In this document: positions 1 through 10,600 of the stretch, piece by piece
How the letters are laid out: each line of letters starts with the position of its first letter
How positions within the stretch are numbered: position 1 is the stretch's first letter
Source of the DNA: Rhizobiales bacterium 2SD
GTDB lineage: Bacteria > Pseudomonadota > Alphaproteobacteria > Rhizobiales > Beijerinckiaceae
Assembly: GCA_005502805.1 (NCBI GenBank)
Contig: SCMY01000001.1
Coordinates: 434,001-498,000 of the forward strand
Direction of reading: 5' to 3'
Length of the DNA: 64,000 bases
Translations under genes and position numbers: made by a program
Notes under the pieces: generated by a model
The model's database searches: none
The model's input: only the letters and a program-made list of their open reading frames with translations
What the model was told of the DNA's origin: nothing

Positions 1-2
1 TC

Positions 3-800
3 CTGGAGTACCAGGCCAATATCGCCGACAGCTTCTTCCTGGCGGCGAACGTCCGGCATGACCATAACGACAGCTATGGGGACCACACCACCTACCGTAT
101 CGCGCCGGCCTATATCATTCCGCAGACCGGCACCAAGCTGAAAGCGAGCTATGGCACCGGCTTCAAGCCGCCAACCCTGGCCGAGCTCTTCATCGACTAC
201 CGGCCGGGCTTCAACTTCTTCGGCAATCCCGATCTGAAGCCGGAGAAGAGCCGCGGCTGGGATATCGGCTTCGAGCAGCCCCTGTTCGATGACCGGTTCC
301 GCTTCGGAGCGACCTGGTTCCACAACGACATCGACGACCTGATCGTCACCAATCTGACGCGTGATTCCTACGCCAATGTCGGCCGCGCCACGACCAAGGG
401 CGTCGAGGCCTTCGCCACGCTCGAATTGACGTCGCAGTTCAAGGTCCGCGGCGACTACACCTTCACGCTGGCGAAGGACGAAGTCTCACGCTGGGAGCTG
501 CTGCGCCGGCCGCGCCACAAGGCGAGCCTGACCGCGAGCTGGATGCCAATGGAGAAACTCACCCTGTCCGCCACGCTGATCTATGTCAGCTCCCGAATGG
601 ACGGCAACCGCGACTTCTCGATCTCGCGGCTGCGCGCGCCAGGTGCGGCGATCGTCAATCTCGCCGCCGAATACAAGGTCGACGCGCGCTATACCGTCTT
701 CGGCCGCGTCGACAATCTGTTCGACCGACGCTGGGAAAACCCGACAGGCTTCCTGGTGCCGGGCCTCGGCGCCTTCGGCGGGATCAGGATGAGCCTGTGA
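3..800 (+). CDS. TonB-dependent outer-membrane receptor, C-terminal part (BtuB-like)
   Basis: The reading frame is open from the left edge, so about 265 residues of the beta-barrel end are present and the plug domain and TonB box are missing. Visible signatures are alternating amphipathic strands, the FKPPTLAEL segment followed by NPDLKPEKSRGWDIG, which is typical of BtuB-type barrels, and a last strand with VDNLFDRRWENPTGF. The protein would take up a large scarce ligand (cobalamin or a ferric chelate) through the outer membrane using TonB energy. It lies 85 bp upstream of a periplasmic binding protein, permease and ATPase on the same strand, which supports a single uptake locus. The chain ends in Met-Ser-Leu, not the aromatic residue usual for barrel proteins. 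The ligand cannot be decided from this fragment; any B12 riboswitch would lie outside the window. Confidence 0.9.
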   Translation: MEYQANIADSFFLAANVRHDHNDSYGDHTTYRIAPAYIIPQTGTKLKASYGTGFKPPTLAELFIDYRPGFNFFGNPDLKPEKSRGWDIGFEQPLFDDRFRFGATWFHNDIDDLIVTNLTRDSYANVGRATTKGVEAFATLELTSQFKVRGDYTFTLAKDEVSRWELLRRPRHKASLTASWMPMEKLTLSATLIYVSSRMDGNRDFSISRLRAPGAAIVNLAAEYKVDARYTVFGRVDNLFDRRWENPTGFLVPGLGAFGGIRMSL

Positions 801-885
801 TGCGGCCGGAAACCTCCACCGTCATGCTCGCCCTTGTGGCGAGCATCCATCTCTTGAACACTGCGCTTGGCGAAGGAAGACGTGG

Positions 886-1773
886 ATGGCTGGGACAAGC
901 CCGACCATGACGAGAAGCGTAGGCTTCGCATTTGCGTTCGGCCTCTGGCTGGCGGTAGCCGGCGGCCTCGCCCATGCGGACGATACGCCGGCCAAGCCGC
1001 AACGCATCGTCTCGCTCAACATGTGCACCGACGAGCTGGTGCTGCGGCTGGCCTCGCCGAAGCACATCGCCTCAGTGACCTGGCTGTCGCAGGACCCGCG
1101 CAACGCCAACATGGCCGCGCGCGCCCTCGTCGTCCCCGCCAATCACGGGCTGGCCGAGGAGGTGCTGGCGTACAAGCCGGACCTCGTCATCGCCGGCGCC
1201 TATACGACACGCTCGACCGTGGCGCTGCTGAAACGTGTCGGCGTGCCGGTCCGCGAGTTCGGCGTGCCCAGCAACCTCGCCGAGATGCGCCAGCAGATCC
1301 GCGACATGGCGAACCTCCTCGGCGAACGACAGAACGGCGAAGAATTGATCGCCGGGATCGATGCCCGTCTCGCCGCGCTGGCAAACCGCACTCGCCCGGC
1401 CCAGCCGCGCGCCATCGTACTGCGCCCGAACGGCTTCACCACCGGGCGCGGCTCGCTGGTCGACGAGATCCTCACGACGGCCGGCCTGACCAACCTCGCC
1501 GCCGAGCTCGGCATCGACAATTACGGCCAGATCGCGCTTGAGACCGTCGCGCTCGGCAAGGCCGACATCCTGATCCTCAACACCACGCCGGACGGCCCGC
1601 CCTCGCTGGCGCATGAGATTCTGCACCACCCTGTCCTCGCCCGGCTCGGCGACCGGCTGAAGCTCGTCGCCTTGCCGTCGAAGCTCTGGACCTGCGCCGG
1701 CCCGGCGGTGATCGACGCGATCGAATTGCTGCTTGACGCGACCGCTCCGATGCCAGCCGGAAAACGCCCATGA
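886..1773 (+). CDS. Periplasmic substrate-binding protein of B12/siderophore ABC importer (BtuF/FecB-like)
   Basis: This 295-residue protein has an N-terminal signal peptide (hydrophobic core ending in GGLAHA, about residues 14-31). A class III binding-protein fold follows: RIVSLNMCTDELVLRLA, a YKPDLVIAGAY motif (about residue 101), and a C-terminal region with ILILNTTPDGPPSLAHEIL. It should deliver cobalamin or a ferric siderophore to the FecCD-type permease next door. The start at 886 follows a GAAGGAAG ribosome site by about 7 bp; an internal ATG at 907 would give a tidier signal peptide and remains possible. The gene overlaps the permease start by 4 bp, so the two are probably translationally coupled. 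The choice between B12 and iron ligand is open. Confidence 0.85.
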   Translation: MAGTSPTMTRSVGFAFAFGLWLAVAGGLAHADDTPAKPQRIVSLNMCTDELVLRLASPKHIASVTWLSQDPRNANMAARALVVPANHGLAEEVLAYKPDLVIAGAYTTRSTVALLKRVGVPVREFGVPSNLAEMRQQIRDMANLLGERQNGEELIAGIDARLAALANRTRPAQPRAIVLRPNGFTTGRGSLVDEILTTAGLTNLAAELGIDNYGQIALETVALGKADILILNTTPDGPPSLAHEILHHPVLARLGDRLKLVALPSKLWTCAGPAVIDAIELLLDATAPMPAGKRP

Positions 1774-2795
1774 GCACCGCGGCCATACCATCACCTGCAT
1801 CCGACCGGATGTCCTATTGGCGGCTCGTCACCCTGCTGGCTGCTGCGACGCTCGTCATGGCCGCGCTCTCGCTCGCGGTCGGCTATGCCCGGCTCGACCT
1901 CGTCGCCGCGCTCGGCGACTGGTTCGCCGGCCGGCAGAGCCTGCCCGCGCTCGTCCTCGTCGAACTGCGCCTGCCGCGCGCCATCCTTGGTGCGCTCGTC
2001 GGCTTCAGCCTCGGCCTCGCCGGCGCGGCGATGCAGGGCCTCTTGCGCAATCCGCTGGCCGAGCCCGGCATCGTCGGCATCTCCAGCGCCGCCGCCTTCG
2101 GCGCCGTCACCGTGTTCTATTCCGGCTTCGCCGGCGCCTTCGCGCTCGCTCTGCCGCTCGGCGGCATCGCCGGGGCGCTGCTCGCGGTGCTGCTGCTCTT
2201 CGCTCTGAACGGCCGCGGCGCCGGCACGATGACGCTGATCCTCGCCGGCGTCGCGATCAACAGCTTCGCCGGGGCGATGACCTCGCTGGCCCTCAACCTC
2301 GCGCCCAATCCCTATGCCGCGCTAGAGATCGTGTTCTGGCTGATGGGCTCGCTCGCCGATCGCAGCCTGATCCATGTCTGGCTGGTCCTGCCGCTGATGC
2401 TGGTCGGCTGGGCCTTGCTGCTGTCCAGCGCGCCTGCGCTCGACGGCCTCACCCTCGGCGAGGACACGGCGCGCAGCCTCGGTTTCGACCTGACCTGGCT
2501 GCGGGTGCGATTGATCGGCGGCGCCGCGCTCGCGGTCGGCAGCGCCGTCGCCGTCACCGGCGCGATCGGCTTCGTCGGGCTGGTGGTGCCGCACTTGCTG
2601 CGCCCGCTGGTCGGCCACAAGCCCGGCCGGCTGCTGCTGGTCAGCGGCTTCGGCGGCGCGATCCTGCTGCTCGCCGCCGACACGATGCTGCGGCTGATGC
2701 CGATCCGGCCCGAGCTCAAGCTCGGCGTCGTCACCGCCCTGATCGGCGCGCCCTTCCTGTTCAGCCTGATCCAACGCCTGCGGCGGGAGGCGTGA
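1770..2795 (+). CDS. FecCD/BtuC-type ABC importer permease
   Basis: This 341-residue, very hydrophobic protein has the length and pattern of about ten membrane segments expected of BtuC/FecCD permeases. Family signatures include the LPRAILGALVGFSLGLAGAAMQGLLRNPLAEPG region near residues 70-102 and the GAIGFVGLVVPHLLRPLVGHKP region near residue 260, which contacts the ATPase. It forms the inner-membrane channel for the ligand bound by the preceding protein. It overlaps both neighbours by ATGA or similar junctions, so all components of the importer are likely made in fixed ratio. Confidence 0.93.
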   Translation: MSTAAIPSPASDRMSYWRLVTLLAAATLVMAALSLAVGYARLDLVAALGDWFAGRQSLPALVLVELRLPRAILGALVGFSLGLAGAAMQGLLRNPLAEPGIVGISSAAAFGAVTVFYSGFAGAFALALPLGGIAGALLAVLLLFALNGRGAGTMTLILAGVAINSFAGAMTSLALNLAPNPYAALEIVFWLMGSLADRSLIHVWLVLPLMLVGWALLLSSAPALDGLTLGEDTARSLGFDLTWLRVRLIGGAALAVGSAVAVTGAIGFVGLVVPHLLRPLVGHKPGRLLLVSGFGGAILLLAADTMLRLMPIRPELKLGVVTALIGAPFLFSLIQRLRREA

Positions 2796-3583
2796 TGCGC
2801 ATCGAAGCGAACGGCATCGCGATCGCCTTCGACGGCACGCCGATCCTGACCGGGATCGACCTCGCACTGCGACCGGGCGAGCTCGTCGGACTGGTCGGCG
2901 CCAACGGCGCCGGCAAGACCACTCTGCTGCGCATCCTCGCCGACCTGCTGCCGCCGGCGGCGGGCACGGTGCTCTATGACGGCAAGCCGGCAAAGGCGCT
3001 GGGCCGCCGCTTACTCGCGCAGCGGCTCGCCTTCCTCGCCCAGGGCGGCGGCGTGCAATGGCAGATGCGGGCGGAGGCCGTCGTCGCGCTCGGCCGCCTG
3101 CCGCATCGGCGCCCCTTCGCCGACCTCACCGAGGCCGACCGGACCGCCATCGGCAACGCCTTCGCCGCAACCGATGCCAGCGCCTTCCGCGAACGCAACC
3201 TGGATACCCTCTCGGGCGGCGAACGGATGCGGGTGCTGCTGGCGCGGGCGCTGGCCGTCGAAGCGGAGATGCTGCTGGCGGACGAACCGCTGGTCGGGCT
3301 CGACCCGCGCCATCAGCTCGAGGCGATGGCGCTGTTCAAGCGGATCGCCGCCGCCGGCACCGGCGTCGTCGTCGTGCTGCACGACCTTTCGCTCGCCGGG
3401 CGTTTCTGCGACCGGCTCGTCCTGCTCGACAACGGCCGCATCCTTGCCGACGGGCCGCCAGCCGCCGTGCTGGGCGACGACAACCTCGCCCGCGCCTTCG
3501 GCATCTCGGTCGCGCGCGGCGAGCGCGATGGCGCACACTTCGTCCTGCCCTGGCAGGCCCTGAACCATGGAGAAGCCAACTGA
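2795..3583 (+). CDS. ABC importer ATP-binding protein (BtuD/FecE-like)
   Basis: The protein is 262 residues. It shows Walker A GANGAGKT (about residues 36-43), signature LSGGERMR, Walker B MLLADEP and a switch His in VVVLHDLS. It powers the FecCD-type permease encoded immediately upstream. The chosen ATG overlaps the permease stop codon (TGATG at 2793-2797). A much longer in-frame opening runs back to 1733, but that stretch has no recognisable protein character and only shadows the permease. The end overlaps the start of the next, unknown, gene. Confidence 0.93.
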   Translation: MRIEANGIAIAFDGTPILTGIDLALRPGELVGLVGANGAGKTTLLRILADLLPPAAGTVLYDGKPAKALGRRLLAQRLAFLAQGGGVQWQMRAEAVVALGRLPHRRPFADLTEADRTAIGNAFAATDASAFRERNLDTLSGGERMRVLLARALAVEAEMLLADEPLVGLDPRHQLEAMALFKRIAAAGTGVVVVLHDLSLAGRFCDRLVLLDNGRILADGPPAAVLGDDNLARAFGISVARGERDGAHFVLPWQALNHGEAN

Positions 3584-4590
3584 TGACGGCAGATGACGTG
3601 ACCAGCCTGATCCATCAGGAACTCGCCACCGCCTCGACGCAATGGAATCTCGGCACTTTCGGCGCCATCGCCGAATTCCTGCGCGATCCCGACGAGCCGG
3701 TCGAACTCGGCGACGGGCAGGGCAGGCTCGTCGCCGTCACTGATCGCGGCGGGATCGGCTTTGGCGAGCTCTCCGAGGTCAGGCTCTTCGCCTCGGAAAC
3801 CGCAGTCGGCTTGGGCTGGAGCCATCGCATCGCGCTCTGCCTGCCGGAAGCGGCCTGCGCGACGAACCGGCGCAGCGTCCTCACAGAGCTCGGCCCGGAC
3901 GAGAAGGCGCTGCGGCCGCAGGACCGCGCCGGCATCCTGTTCGACATGGGCCTCGGGACGCTGCAGGTCGACATCTGCATCCGCACCGACGATGCCGCGC
4001 TGATCGCAACCCTGCGCTCCGTCGCTGGCAAGAGCCTGTTCGAAGCCGGCAATCCGGCAATGGGAGCGATCGTCGCGAACGGCCCGCATCGCGTTTTCAT
4101 CAGCCGCGCCGGGCGCTGCGAGGTCTATCAGCCGATCCCCCCGGCCGACGGCAGGAGCCCGGAAGGGCCGCACACCCATGTCCTGCCGCAACTGCTGCGG
4201 GGCGGCCGCACGCACGCCGCGACCGAGCCGGTCCCCAGCGGCTGGGTACCCTTCGCCCATCTCGTTCCTGCCCACCCTCTGAAGGACGCGATGGCCCGGC
4301 CACGGCCCTGGGACGACACGGCCCATCAGCGTTTCCAGACCCTGCTCACAGCCGTCGGCGACCCGGACCTGACTGCATTGAAGCATCGGCTTCTGGAGGC
4401 GATCCGCAGCGGCTCCGACCCGTCAGGTTTCCGCGAGCCAGCGAACAAATTCGCCCGCCACACCCTGCGCGTCACGCTGCGGCAGCTGCGGGCGGGTTCT
4501 CCGCCACCGGGCCTGTCGCGCTGGCTCGAAGCCTTCGACAAGCAGGAACCGACGAGCGAGGACGGCGCCGATGCCTATGGCCATGCCTAG
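3583..4590 (+). CDS. Conserved-looking protein of unknown function, coupled to the B12/siderophore ABC operon
   Basis: I do not recognise a characterised function for this 335-residue protein. Its ATG overlaps the ATPase stop (TGATG at 3581-3585), so it belongs to the uptake operon. No signal peptide or membrane segment is visible, implying a cytoplasmic location. The most striking segment is GPHTHVLP with His197 and His199, followed by His211 (RTHAAT) and His231 (PAHPLKD). This cluster could bind a metal, heme or corrinoid. The N-terminal part (about residues 40-180) looks like a mixed alpha/beta domain, and the C-terminal part is helical and rich in Arg. A role in handling the imported ligand is inferred from coupling only. 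Confidence 0.75.
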   Translation: MTADDVTSLIHQELATASTQWNLGTFGAIAEFLRDPDEPVELGDGQGRLVAVTDRGGIGFGELSEVRLFASETAVGLGWSHRIALCLPEAACATNRRSVLTELGPDEKALRPQDRAGILFDMGLGTLQVDICIRTDDAALIATLRSVAGKSLFEAGNPAMGAIVANGPHRVFISRAGRCEVYQPIPPADGRSPEGPHTHVLPQLLRGGRTHAATEPVPSGWVPFAHLVPAHPLKDAMARPRPWDDTAHQRFQTLLTAVGDPDLTALKHRLLEAIRSGSDPSGFREPANKFARHTLRVTLRQLRAGSPPPGLSRWLEAFDKQEPTSEDGADAYGHA

Positions 4591-4669
4591 CCGGCAAGGG
4601 CGTCCACTCATCCAGTTGATCGTTTTTCGAATCTGTCAAAGCTAGAAGGAGAGGACCTCCTTCGGACAG

Positions 4670-6286
4670 GTGCCGGATATGACGTTGCGACTGAGCCGCT
4701 TCACCACGTTGATCGTCTGCATTCTGGTCGCACTCGTCACGATCCCGCTGGCCTTCCGCTACAACTGGTTCTGGCTGCCGGGCCTGCTGGCGACAGGGCT
4801 CTCGCTGCTCGGCCTCTGGGACCTCGCCCAGACCGAGCATGCCATCCGCCGCAACTATCCGGTGATCGGCCATATCCGCTGGCTCGCCGAACTGGTCCGC
4901 CCCGAGCTGCGCCAGTACCTGTTCGAGGCCGACGAGGAGGCCGCCCCTTTCTCGCGCTCGCAGCGCTCTTTAGTCTATCGCCGGGCCAAGAACCTCGCCG
5001 GGGATCACCCCTTCGGCACGCTTCTCGACGTCTATCGCGACGGCTACGAGTTCATCGGTCATTCGACCCGGCCGGCGCCCGTCTCCGATCCCGAGAGTTT
5101 CCGCATCACCATCGGCAACGGCCAATGCCGCCAACCCTATTCGGCCTCGGTCTTCAACATCTCGGCGATGAGCTTCGGCTCGCTCTCGGCCAATGCGATC
5201 CGGGCGCTCAACACCGGCGCACGCCTCGGCCGCTTCAGCCATGACACCGGCGAGGGCAGCATCAGCCCCTATCACCGCGAGGGCGGCGGCGATATCGTCT
5301 GGGAGCTCGGCAGCGGCTATTTCGGCTGCCGCGACCAGAATGGCCGCTTCGACCCCGAGCGCTTCGCCAGGCAGGCCGTCGATCCCCAGGTCAAGATGAT
5401 CGAGATCAAGCTGAGCCAGGGCGCCAAGCCCGGCCATGGCGGCATCCTGCCGGGGCCCAAGGTGACGCCGGAGATATCCGCCACGCGAGGGGTGCCGGTC
5501 GGGCGCGACTGCGTCTCGCCGCCGAGCCACAGCGCCTTCTCGACCCCGCTGGAGATGATGGCCTTCATCGCGCAGTTGCGCGAGCTCTCCGGCGGCAAGC
5601 CGGTCGGCTTCAAGCTCTGCCTCGGCCATCCCTGGGAGTTCATGGGCATGGTCAAGGCGATGCTGGAGAGCGGCGTGGTGCCCGATTTCATCGTCGTCGA
5701 CGGCGCCGAGGGCGGCACCGGCGCAGCTCCGGTCGAGTTCAGCGACCATATCGGCCTGCCGATGCGCGAGGGCCTGCTCTTCGTCCATAATGTGCTGGTC
5801 GGGGCCGGCCTGCGCGACAAGGTCAAGATCGGCGTCGCCGGACGCATCGTCAGCGCCTTCGACATCGCCAGCGTGCTCGCCATCGGCGCCGACTGGGCCA
5901 ATGCCGCCCGCGGCTTCATGTTCGCGCTCGGCTGCGTCCAGTCACTGTCCTGCAACACCAATCGCTGCCCGACCGGCGTCGCGACGCAGGATGCGGTACG
6001 CCAGCGGGCGCTGGTCGTGCCGGACAAGGCGCAGCGCGTGCATCGCTTCCACGCCAACACGCTGCACGCGCTCGCCGATATGCTGGCGGCGGCCGGCCTG
6101 ACCCATCCCGAGCAGCTCGGCCCGCACCATCTGGTGCGCCGCGTCAGCGCCACCGAGATTCGGCTGTTCTCCGATCTGCACGTCTTCCTGCAGCCGGGCG
6201 AGTTGCTGACCGGGCTCTGCGAGCACGCCTTCTATCGCCGCAACTGGGATCTCGCGCGCGCGGACAGCTTCGACCGGCTGTCGTGA
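4670..6286 (+). CDS. FMN-binding glutamate-synthase-family protein, membrane-anchored
   Basis: This 538-residue protein has two N-terminal hydrophobic segments (about residues 10-60) followed by a glutamate synthase FMN/synthase domain. Characteristic segments are SFGSLSANAIRALN, GEGSISPYH, GAKPGHGGILPGPKVT, DGAEGGTGAAP and a Cys-x5-Cys-x4-Cys cluster motif (Cys422, 428, 433) that in GltB holds a [3Fe-4S] centre. The glutaminase domain of true GltB is absent, so ammonia-dependent or unrelated redox chemistry is likely; the physiological substrate of this family is poorly defined. An AGAAGGAGAGG ribosome site at about 4644 favours the GTG at 4670 over the ATG at 4679, but neither spacing is ideal. 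It stands alone between two operons. Confidence 0.85.
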   Translation: MPDMTLRLSRFTTLIVCILVALVTIPLAFRYNWFWLPGLLATGLSLLGLWDLAQTEHAIRRNYPVIGHIRWLAELVRPELRQYLFEADEEAAPFSRSQRSLVYRRAKNLAGDHPFGTLLDVYRDGYEFIGHSTRPAPVSDPESFRITIGNGQCRQPYSASVFNISAMSFGSLSANAIRALNTGARLGRFSHDTGEGSISPYHREGGGDIVWELGSGYFGCRDQNGRFDPERFARQAVDPQVKMIEIKLSQGAKPGHGGILPGPKVTPEISATRGVPVGRDCVSPPSHSAFSTPLEMMAFIAQLRELSGGKPVGFKLCLGHPWEFMGMVKAMLESGVVPDFIVVDGAEGGTGAAPVEFSDHIGLPMREGLLFVHNVLVGAGLRDKVKIGVAGRIVSAFDIASVLAIGADWANAARGFMFALGCVQSLSCNTNRCPTGVATQDAVRQRALVVPDKAQRVHRFHANTLHALADMLAAAGLTHPEQLGPHHLVRRVSATEIRLFSDLHVFLQPGELLTGLCEHAFYRRNWDLARADSFDRLS

Positions 6287-6447
6287 GGTGCCTTGACGCG
6301 GCGGTAAGGAAAATGCCGACGCGGCGCGCGGGTTCGTAACAAGACCGTAGCGCTCCTGACAGAAAACGCACAGTATCGACATGGGATAGGATTGCTCGCT
6401 CCGCGCCAGCCGATCAGGCGGGGGCGAACCGGCTAAAGGAGTATCGA

Positions 6448-7605
6448 ATGTCTGAGCGGTCTCGGATGGCGCATGCGCAGCGCTCCACGGCCTTGCGCCT
6501 TTCCTCCACGACGCTCACGGTGTTCCTCATCTTCGGCCTCGGCGCGGGCGCCCTCGCCCAGCAACCGGCGCCGACCGCCGTCCCGGTCGGCACCGTGATG
6601 GCCGAGAAGCGCGCGATCACCCAGACCGCCGATTTCGTCGGCCGGGTCGAGGCGGTCAACCGCGTCGACATCCGCGCCCGCGTCACCGGCTATCTCGAAG
6701 AAGTCCTGTTCAAGGACGGAGCGACCGTCGCCGAGGGCGCTCCGCTCTTCCGCATCGAGCGAGGCCCGTTCGAGGCCACGGTCGAGCAGGCGCAAGGCGT
6801 GCTCGAGAAGGCCCAGGGCGCTCTCCAGAACGCCACCGTGCAGCGCCAGCGCGCCGAGGACCTGCTGAAGACCAACGCCGGTTCGGTCGCCATCCGCGAC
6901 CAGCGCGTCGCCGAGGAGAAGGGCGCGCAGGGTGACGCAACCACCGCCGCCGCCAATCTGAAGACCGCGCAGATCAATCTCGGTTATACCGAGATCAAGG
7001 CGCCGATCGCCGGCCGGATCGGCCGCACCAAGGTGACCAAGGGCAATGTCGTCAGCCCCGACAGCGGCGTGCTGGCCCAGATCGTCAGCGACGATCCGAT
7101 GTATGTCACCTTCCCGGTCAGCCAGCGCGAATTCCTGGCGCTGAAGACCAACCGCCTGCCGGCCGATGGTTCCGCCCCGCTCGTCAGCCTGAAATTCTCG
7201 GACGGCTCCACCTATGACCAGAAGGGCCGGGTCGATTTCGTCGATGTCTCCGTCGAGCGCTCCACCGACACCGTGCTGGTTCGCGCCACGCTGCCCAATC
7301 CCACCGGAAAGCTCCTCGACGGCACGCTCGTGCGCGTCGCCGTCGCAGCCGACCATAGCGAGGAAAAGGTCCTGGTCCCCCAGTCGGCGCTGATCGCCGA
7401 CCAGCAAGGCTCCTATGTCTTCGCCGTCGTCGACGGCAAGGCGGTGCCCAAGCGCGTCAAGGTCGGCGCCGAGGCCGGCGCCTATGTCGCCATCGACGAA
7501 GGCCTCGCCGGCAACGAGCAGATCGTGGTCCAGGGGCTGCAGAACCTCCGGCCCGGCGTGCCGGTGCTTGCCTCGCCCGTGACGCTGACGACCGGCCGGA
7601 GCTGA
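6448..7605 (+). CDS. RND efflux periplasmic adaptor (AcrA/MexA family)
   Basis: This 385-residue adaptor has a signal sequence (about residues 20-38, ending AGALAQ), a biotinyl-lipoyl half motif ([17 protein letters not shown]), an alpha-helical hairpin (about residues 115-175) and the second lipoyl half ([13 protein letters not shown]). A beta-barrel and membrane-proximal domain follow. It bridges the inner-membrane pump encoded 4 bp downstream to an outer-membrane channel not found in this window. An AAAGGAG site precedes the ATG. The 161-bp upstream gap presumably holds the promoter; no TetR-type repressor gene sits beside it, which is unusual for such pumps. Confidence 0.94.
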   Translation: MSERSRMAHAQRSTALRLSSTTLTVFLIFGLGAGALAQQPAPTAVPVGTVMAEKRAITQTADFVGRVEAVNRVDIRARVTGYLEEVLFKDGATVAEGAPLFRIERGPFEATVEQAQGVLEKAQGALQNATVQRQRAEDLLKTNAGSVAIRDQRVAEEKGAQGDATTAAANLKTAQINLGYTEIKAPIAGRIGRTKVTKGNVVSPDSGVLAQIVSDDPMYVTFPVSQREFLALKTNRLPADGSAPLVSLKFSDGSTYDQKGRVDFVDVSVERSTDTVLVRATLPNPTGKLLDGTLVRVAVAADHSEEKVLVPQSALIADQQGSYVFAVVDGKAVPKRVKVGAEAGAYVAIDEGLAGNEQIVVQGLQNLRPGVPVLASPVTLTTGRS

Positions 7606-7609
7606 ATCC

Positions 7610-10600
7610 ATGCTGAGCTCCGTCTTCGTCGACCGGCCGCGGCTGGCGATCGTCATCGCGCTCGTCACCACGATCGCGGGCCTGATCTCGCTGTTCGCGA
7701 TCCCTGTCGCGCAGTATCCCGACATCGTGCCGCCGCAGATCTCGGTGCGCGCGGTCTATCCCGGCGCCTCCGCCGCCGTGGTCGAGCAGACCGTCGCCCA
7801 GCCGATCGAGGCCCAGATCGTCGGCACCGACAAGATGCTCTACATGAAGAGCGTCAGCGGCAATGACGGCAGCTATTCGCTGCAGGTCTCGTTCGAGCTC
7901 GGCACCAACCCCGACATCAACAACGTCAACGTCAACAACCGCGTCCAGCTCGCTCTGTCGAAGCTGCCGCAGGAGGTCCAGCGCAGCGGCGTCACCGTCA
8001 AGAAGCAGTCCTCGGCGCTGCTCGGCGTCATCGCCGTCTATGCGCCGAAGGGCAATTACGACACGCTCTTCGTCTCGAACTACGTCACCATCAACCTGCT
8101 CGACGCGATCAAGTCCACCGCCGGCGTCGGCGACGCCTCGCTCTTCGGCGCGCAGGACTACGCCATTCGCGCCTGGGTCCGGACCGACAGCCTGACCGGT
8201 CTCAACATCACCACCGGCGACATCATCGCCGCGATCCAGGGCCAGAACGCGCAGGCGGCGGTCGGGCGCATCGGCGCCCGCCCGATCTCCGACGACCAGC
8301 AGCTCCAGCTCAACATCCAGACCAAGGGCCGCCTGACCTCGCCGGAAGAGTTCGGCAAGATCGTGCTGCGCACCAATGCCGACGGTTCGATCCTGCGGCT
8401 CTCGGACGTGGCGCGCCTCGAGCTCGGCGCCGCCAATCTCGACCGCGATACCCGCTTGAACGGCGGCCCCGCCGTTCTGATCGGCGTCTACCAGGCGCCC
8501 GGCGCCAACGCGCTGACCGCCCTCGAATCCGTCAAGAAGACGATCGGCGATCTCGAGAAGTCCTTCCCCGACGGCCTCGCCTGGAAGGTCGTCTACGACC
8601 CGACCGCCTTCGTCACCGCCACCATCCACGAAGTCCAGAAGACACTGATCGAGGCCTTCGTCCTCGTGGTGCTTGTCGTCTACCTGTTCCTCGGCAATCT
8701 CAGGGCGACACTGATCCCGACGATCGCCGTGCCGGTGAGCCTGGTCGGCGCCTTCATCGTGCTCAACGCCATCGGCTATTCCGCCAATACCGTCTCGCTG
8801 CTCGCGGTGGTCCTCGCCATCGGCATCGTCGTCGACGACGCGATCGTCGTCATCGAGAACGTCGAGCGCGTGATGGAGGAGCATCCCGAGCTCTCACCGG
8901 CCGAGGCGACCAAACGCGCCATGGGCGAGATCGTCGCCCCGATCATCGCGATCACGCTGGTGCTGCTCTCGGTCTTCGTGCCGGTCGCCTTCATCCCCGG
9001 CATTTCCGGCGAGCTCTTCCGCCAGTTCGCCGTCACCGTCGCGGTCGCGATGGTGCTCTCGGCGATCAACGCGCTGACCCTGTCGCCGGCGCTCTGCGCC
9101 ATCCTGCTCAAGCCGCATCACGGACCGCGGCGCGGGCCGATCGGCTATGTCATGCGCGGCATCGACTGGACGCGCGACCGCTACGGCGCAGTCGTGGCCC
9201 GCCTGGTCCGCGTCGCGCTCGTCAGCCTCGCCCTGACCGCAGCCTTCGGCGCCGGCATCTACGCCATGGGCCGGATCACGCCGACCGGCTTCCTGCCGGA
9301 GGACGATCAGGGCGCCTTCTTCGTCGTCGCGCAATTGCCCGACGGCGCCTCGATCGGCCGGACATCCACGCTCGCCGCCGAGGTCGAGGGCATCCTCAAG
9401 ACCGAGAAGGCGATCGCGGATTATTCCACGGTCATCGGCCTCAATTTCCTCGACAATTATTCGCAGCCCAATGCCGGCTTCTTCGTCGTGACAATGAAGC
9501 CCTTCGCGGAGCGCACCAGCCCGGAGGACTCGGTCTCCGCGGTCATTGGCCGCCTCGCCCAGAAGTTCCGCAGCATCCGCGACGGCAATGTCGTCCCGGT
9601 CGCGCCACCGCCGATCATCGGCCTCGGCAGCGGCGGCGGCTTCAGCTACGTGCTGATGGACATGGGAGGCTCCGACCCCAAGGCGCTCGGCCAGGCTCTG
9701 CGCGGCCTGACGGTGGCCGCCAATCAGGACCCGCAATTGCGGCGGGTGTTCTCGACCTTCTCGGATTCGGCGCCGTCGATCTATCTCGACATCGACCGCG
9801 ACAAGGTCCAGATCCTCGGCGTCGCGCTCAGTGACGTCTTCCAGGCCCTCCAGGCCTCCCTTGGCGGCTATTACGTCAACGACATGAACCTGTTCGGCCG
9901 CACCTGGCAGGTCCAGGTCCAGGCCGAGGGCACCGACCGCGCCTCGGTCAACGACATCTACCGCATCAATGTCCGCAGCAAGTCCGGCGACATGGTGCCG
10001 CTGCGGAGCTTCGTCGAGGCCAAGGTCGTCGTCGGCCCGCAGGCGCTGATCCGCTACAACAACCGCCTGGCGGTGACGCTGCAGGGCTCGCCTGCTCCGG
10101 GCGTCTCGTCCGGCCAGGCGCTGAAGGCGATGGAGGCGGTCGCAGCCAAGACGCTCACGACCGGCTACCGCGGCGAATGGACCGACGTCTCCTTCCAGGA
10201 GAAGCGGGCCGAGGGGCAGACGACGATCATTCTCGCCTTCGCGCTGCTCTTCGCCTACCTCTTCCTGGTCGCGCTTTACGAGAGCTGGACGATCCCGGTG
10301 CCGGTGCTGCTCTCGGTGGCGGTCGGCGTGCTCGGCGCCTTCATCGCGATCGTGCTCGCCGGGCTGACGCTCGATCTCTACGCCCAGATCGGCATCGTCG
10401 TGCTGATCGGCCTCGCCGCCAAGAACGGCATCCTGATCGTCGAGTTCGCCAAGGAGCTGCGCGAGAAGGGGCACCCGTTGTTGCACGCGGCTACCGAGGG
10501 CGCGCGGCTGCGCTTCCGGCCGGTGATGATGACCTCCTTCGCCTTCATCCTCGGCCTGCTGCCGCTGGTGATCGCGGAAGGCCCCTCGAAGCTCGCGCGG

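Noticed and set aside
801..885. Cobalamin riboswitch in the first intergenic gap.
   Set aside because: The gap is only 85 bp and shows no B12-box-like sequence; a riboswitch would be upstream of the receptor, outside the window.
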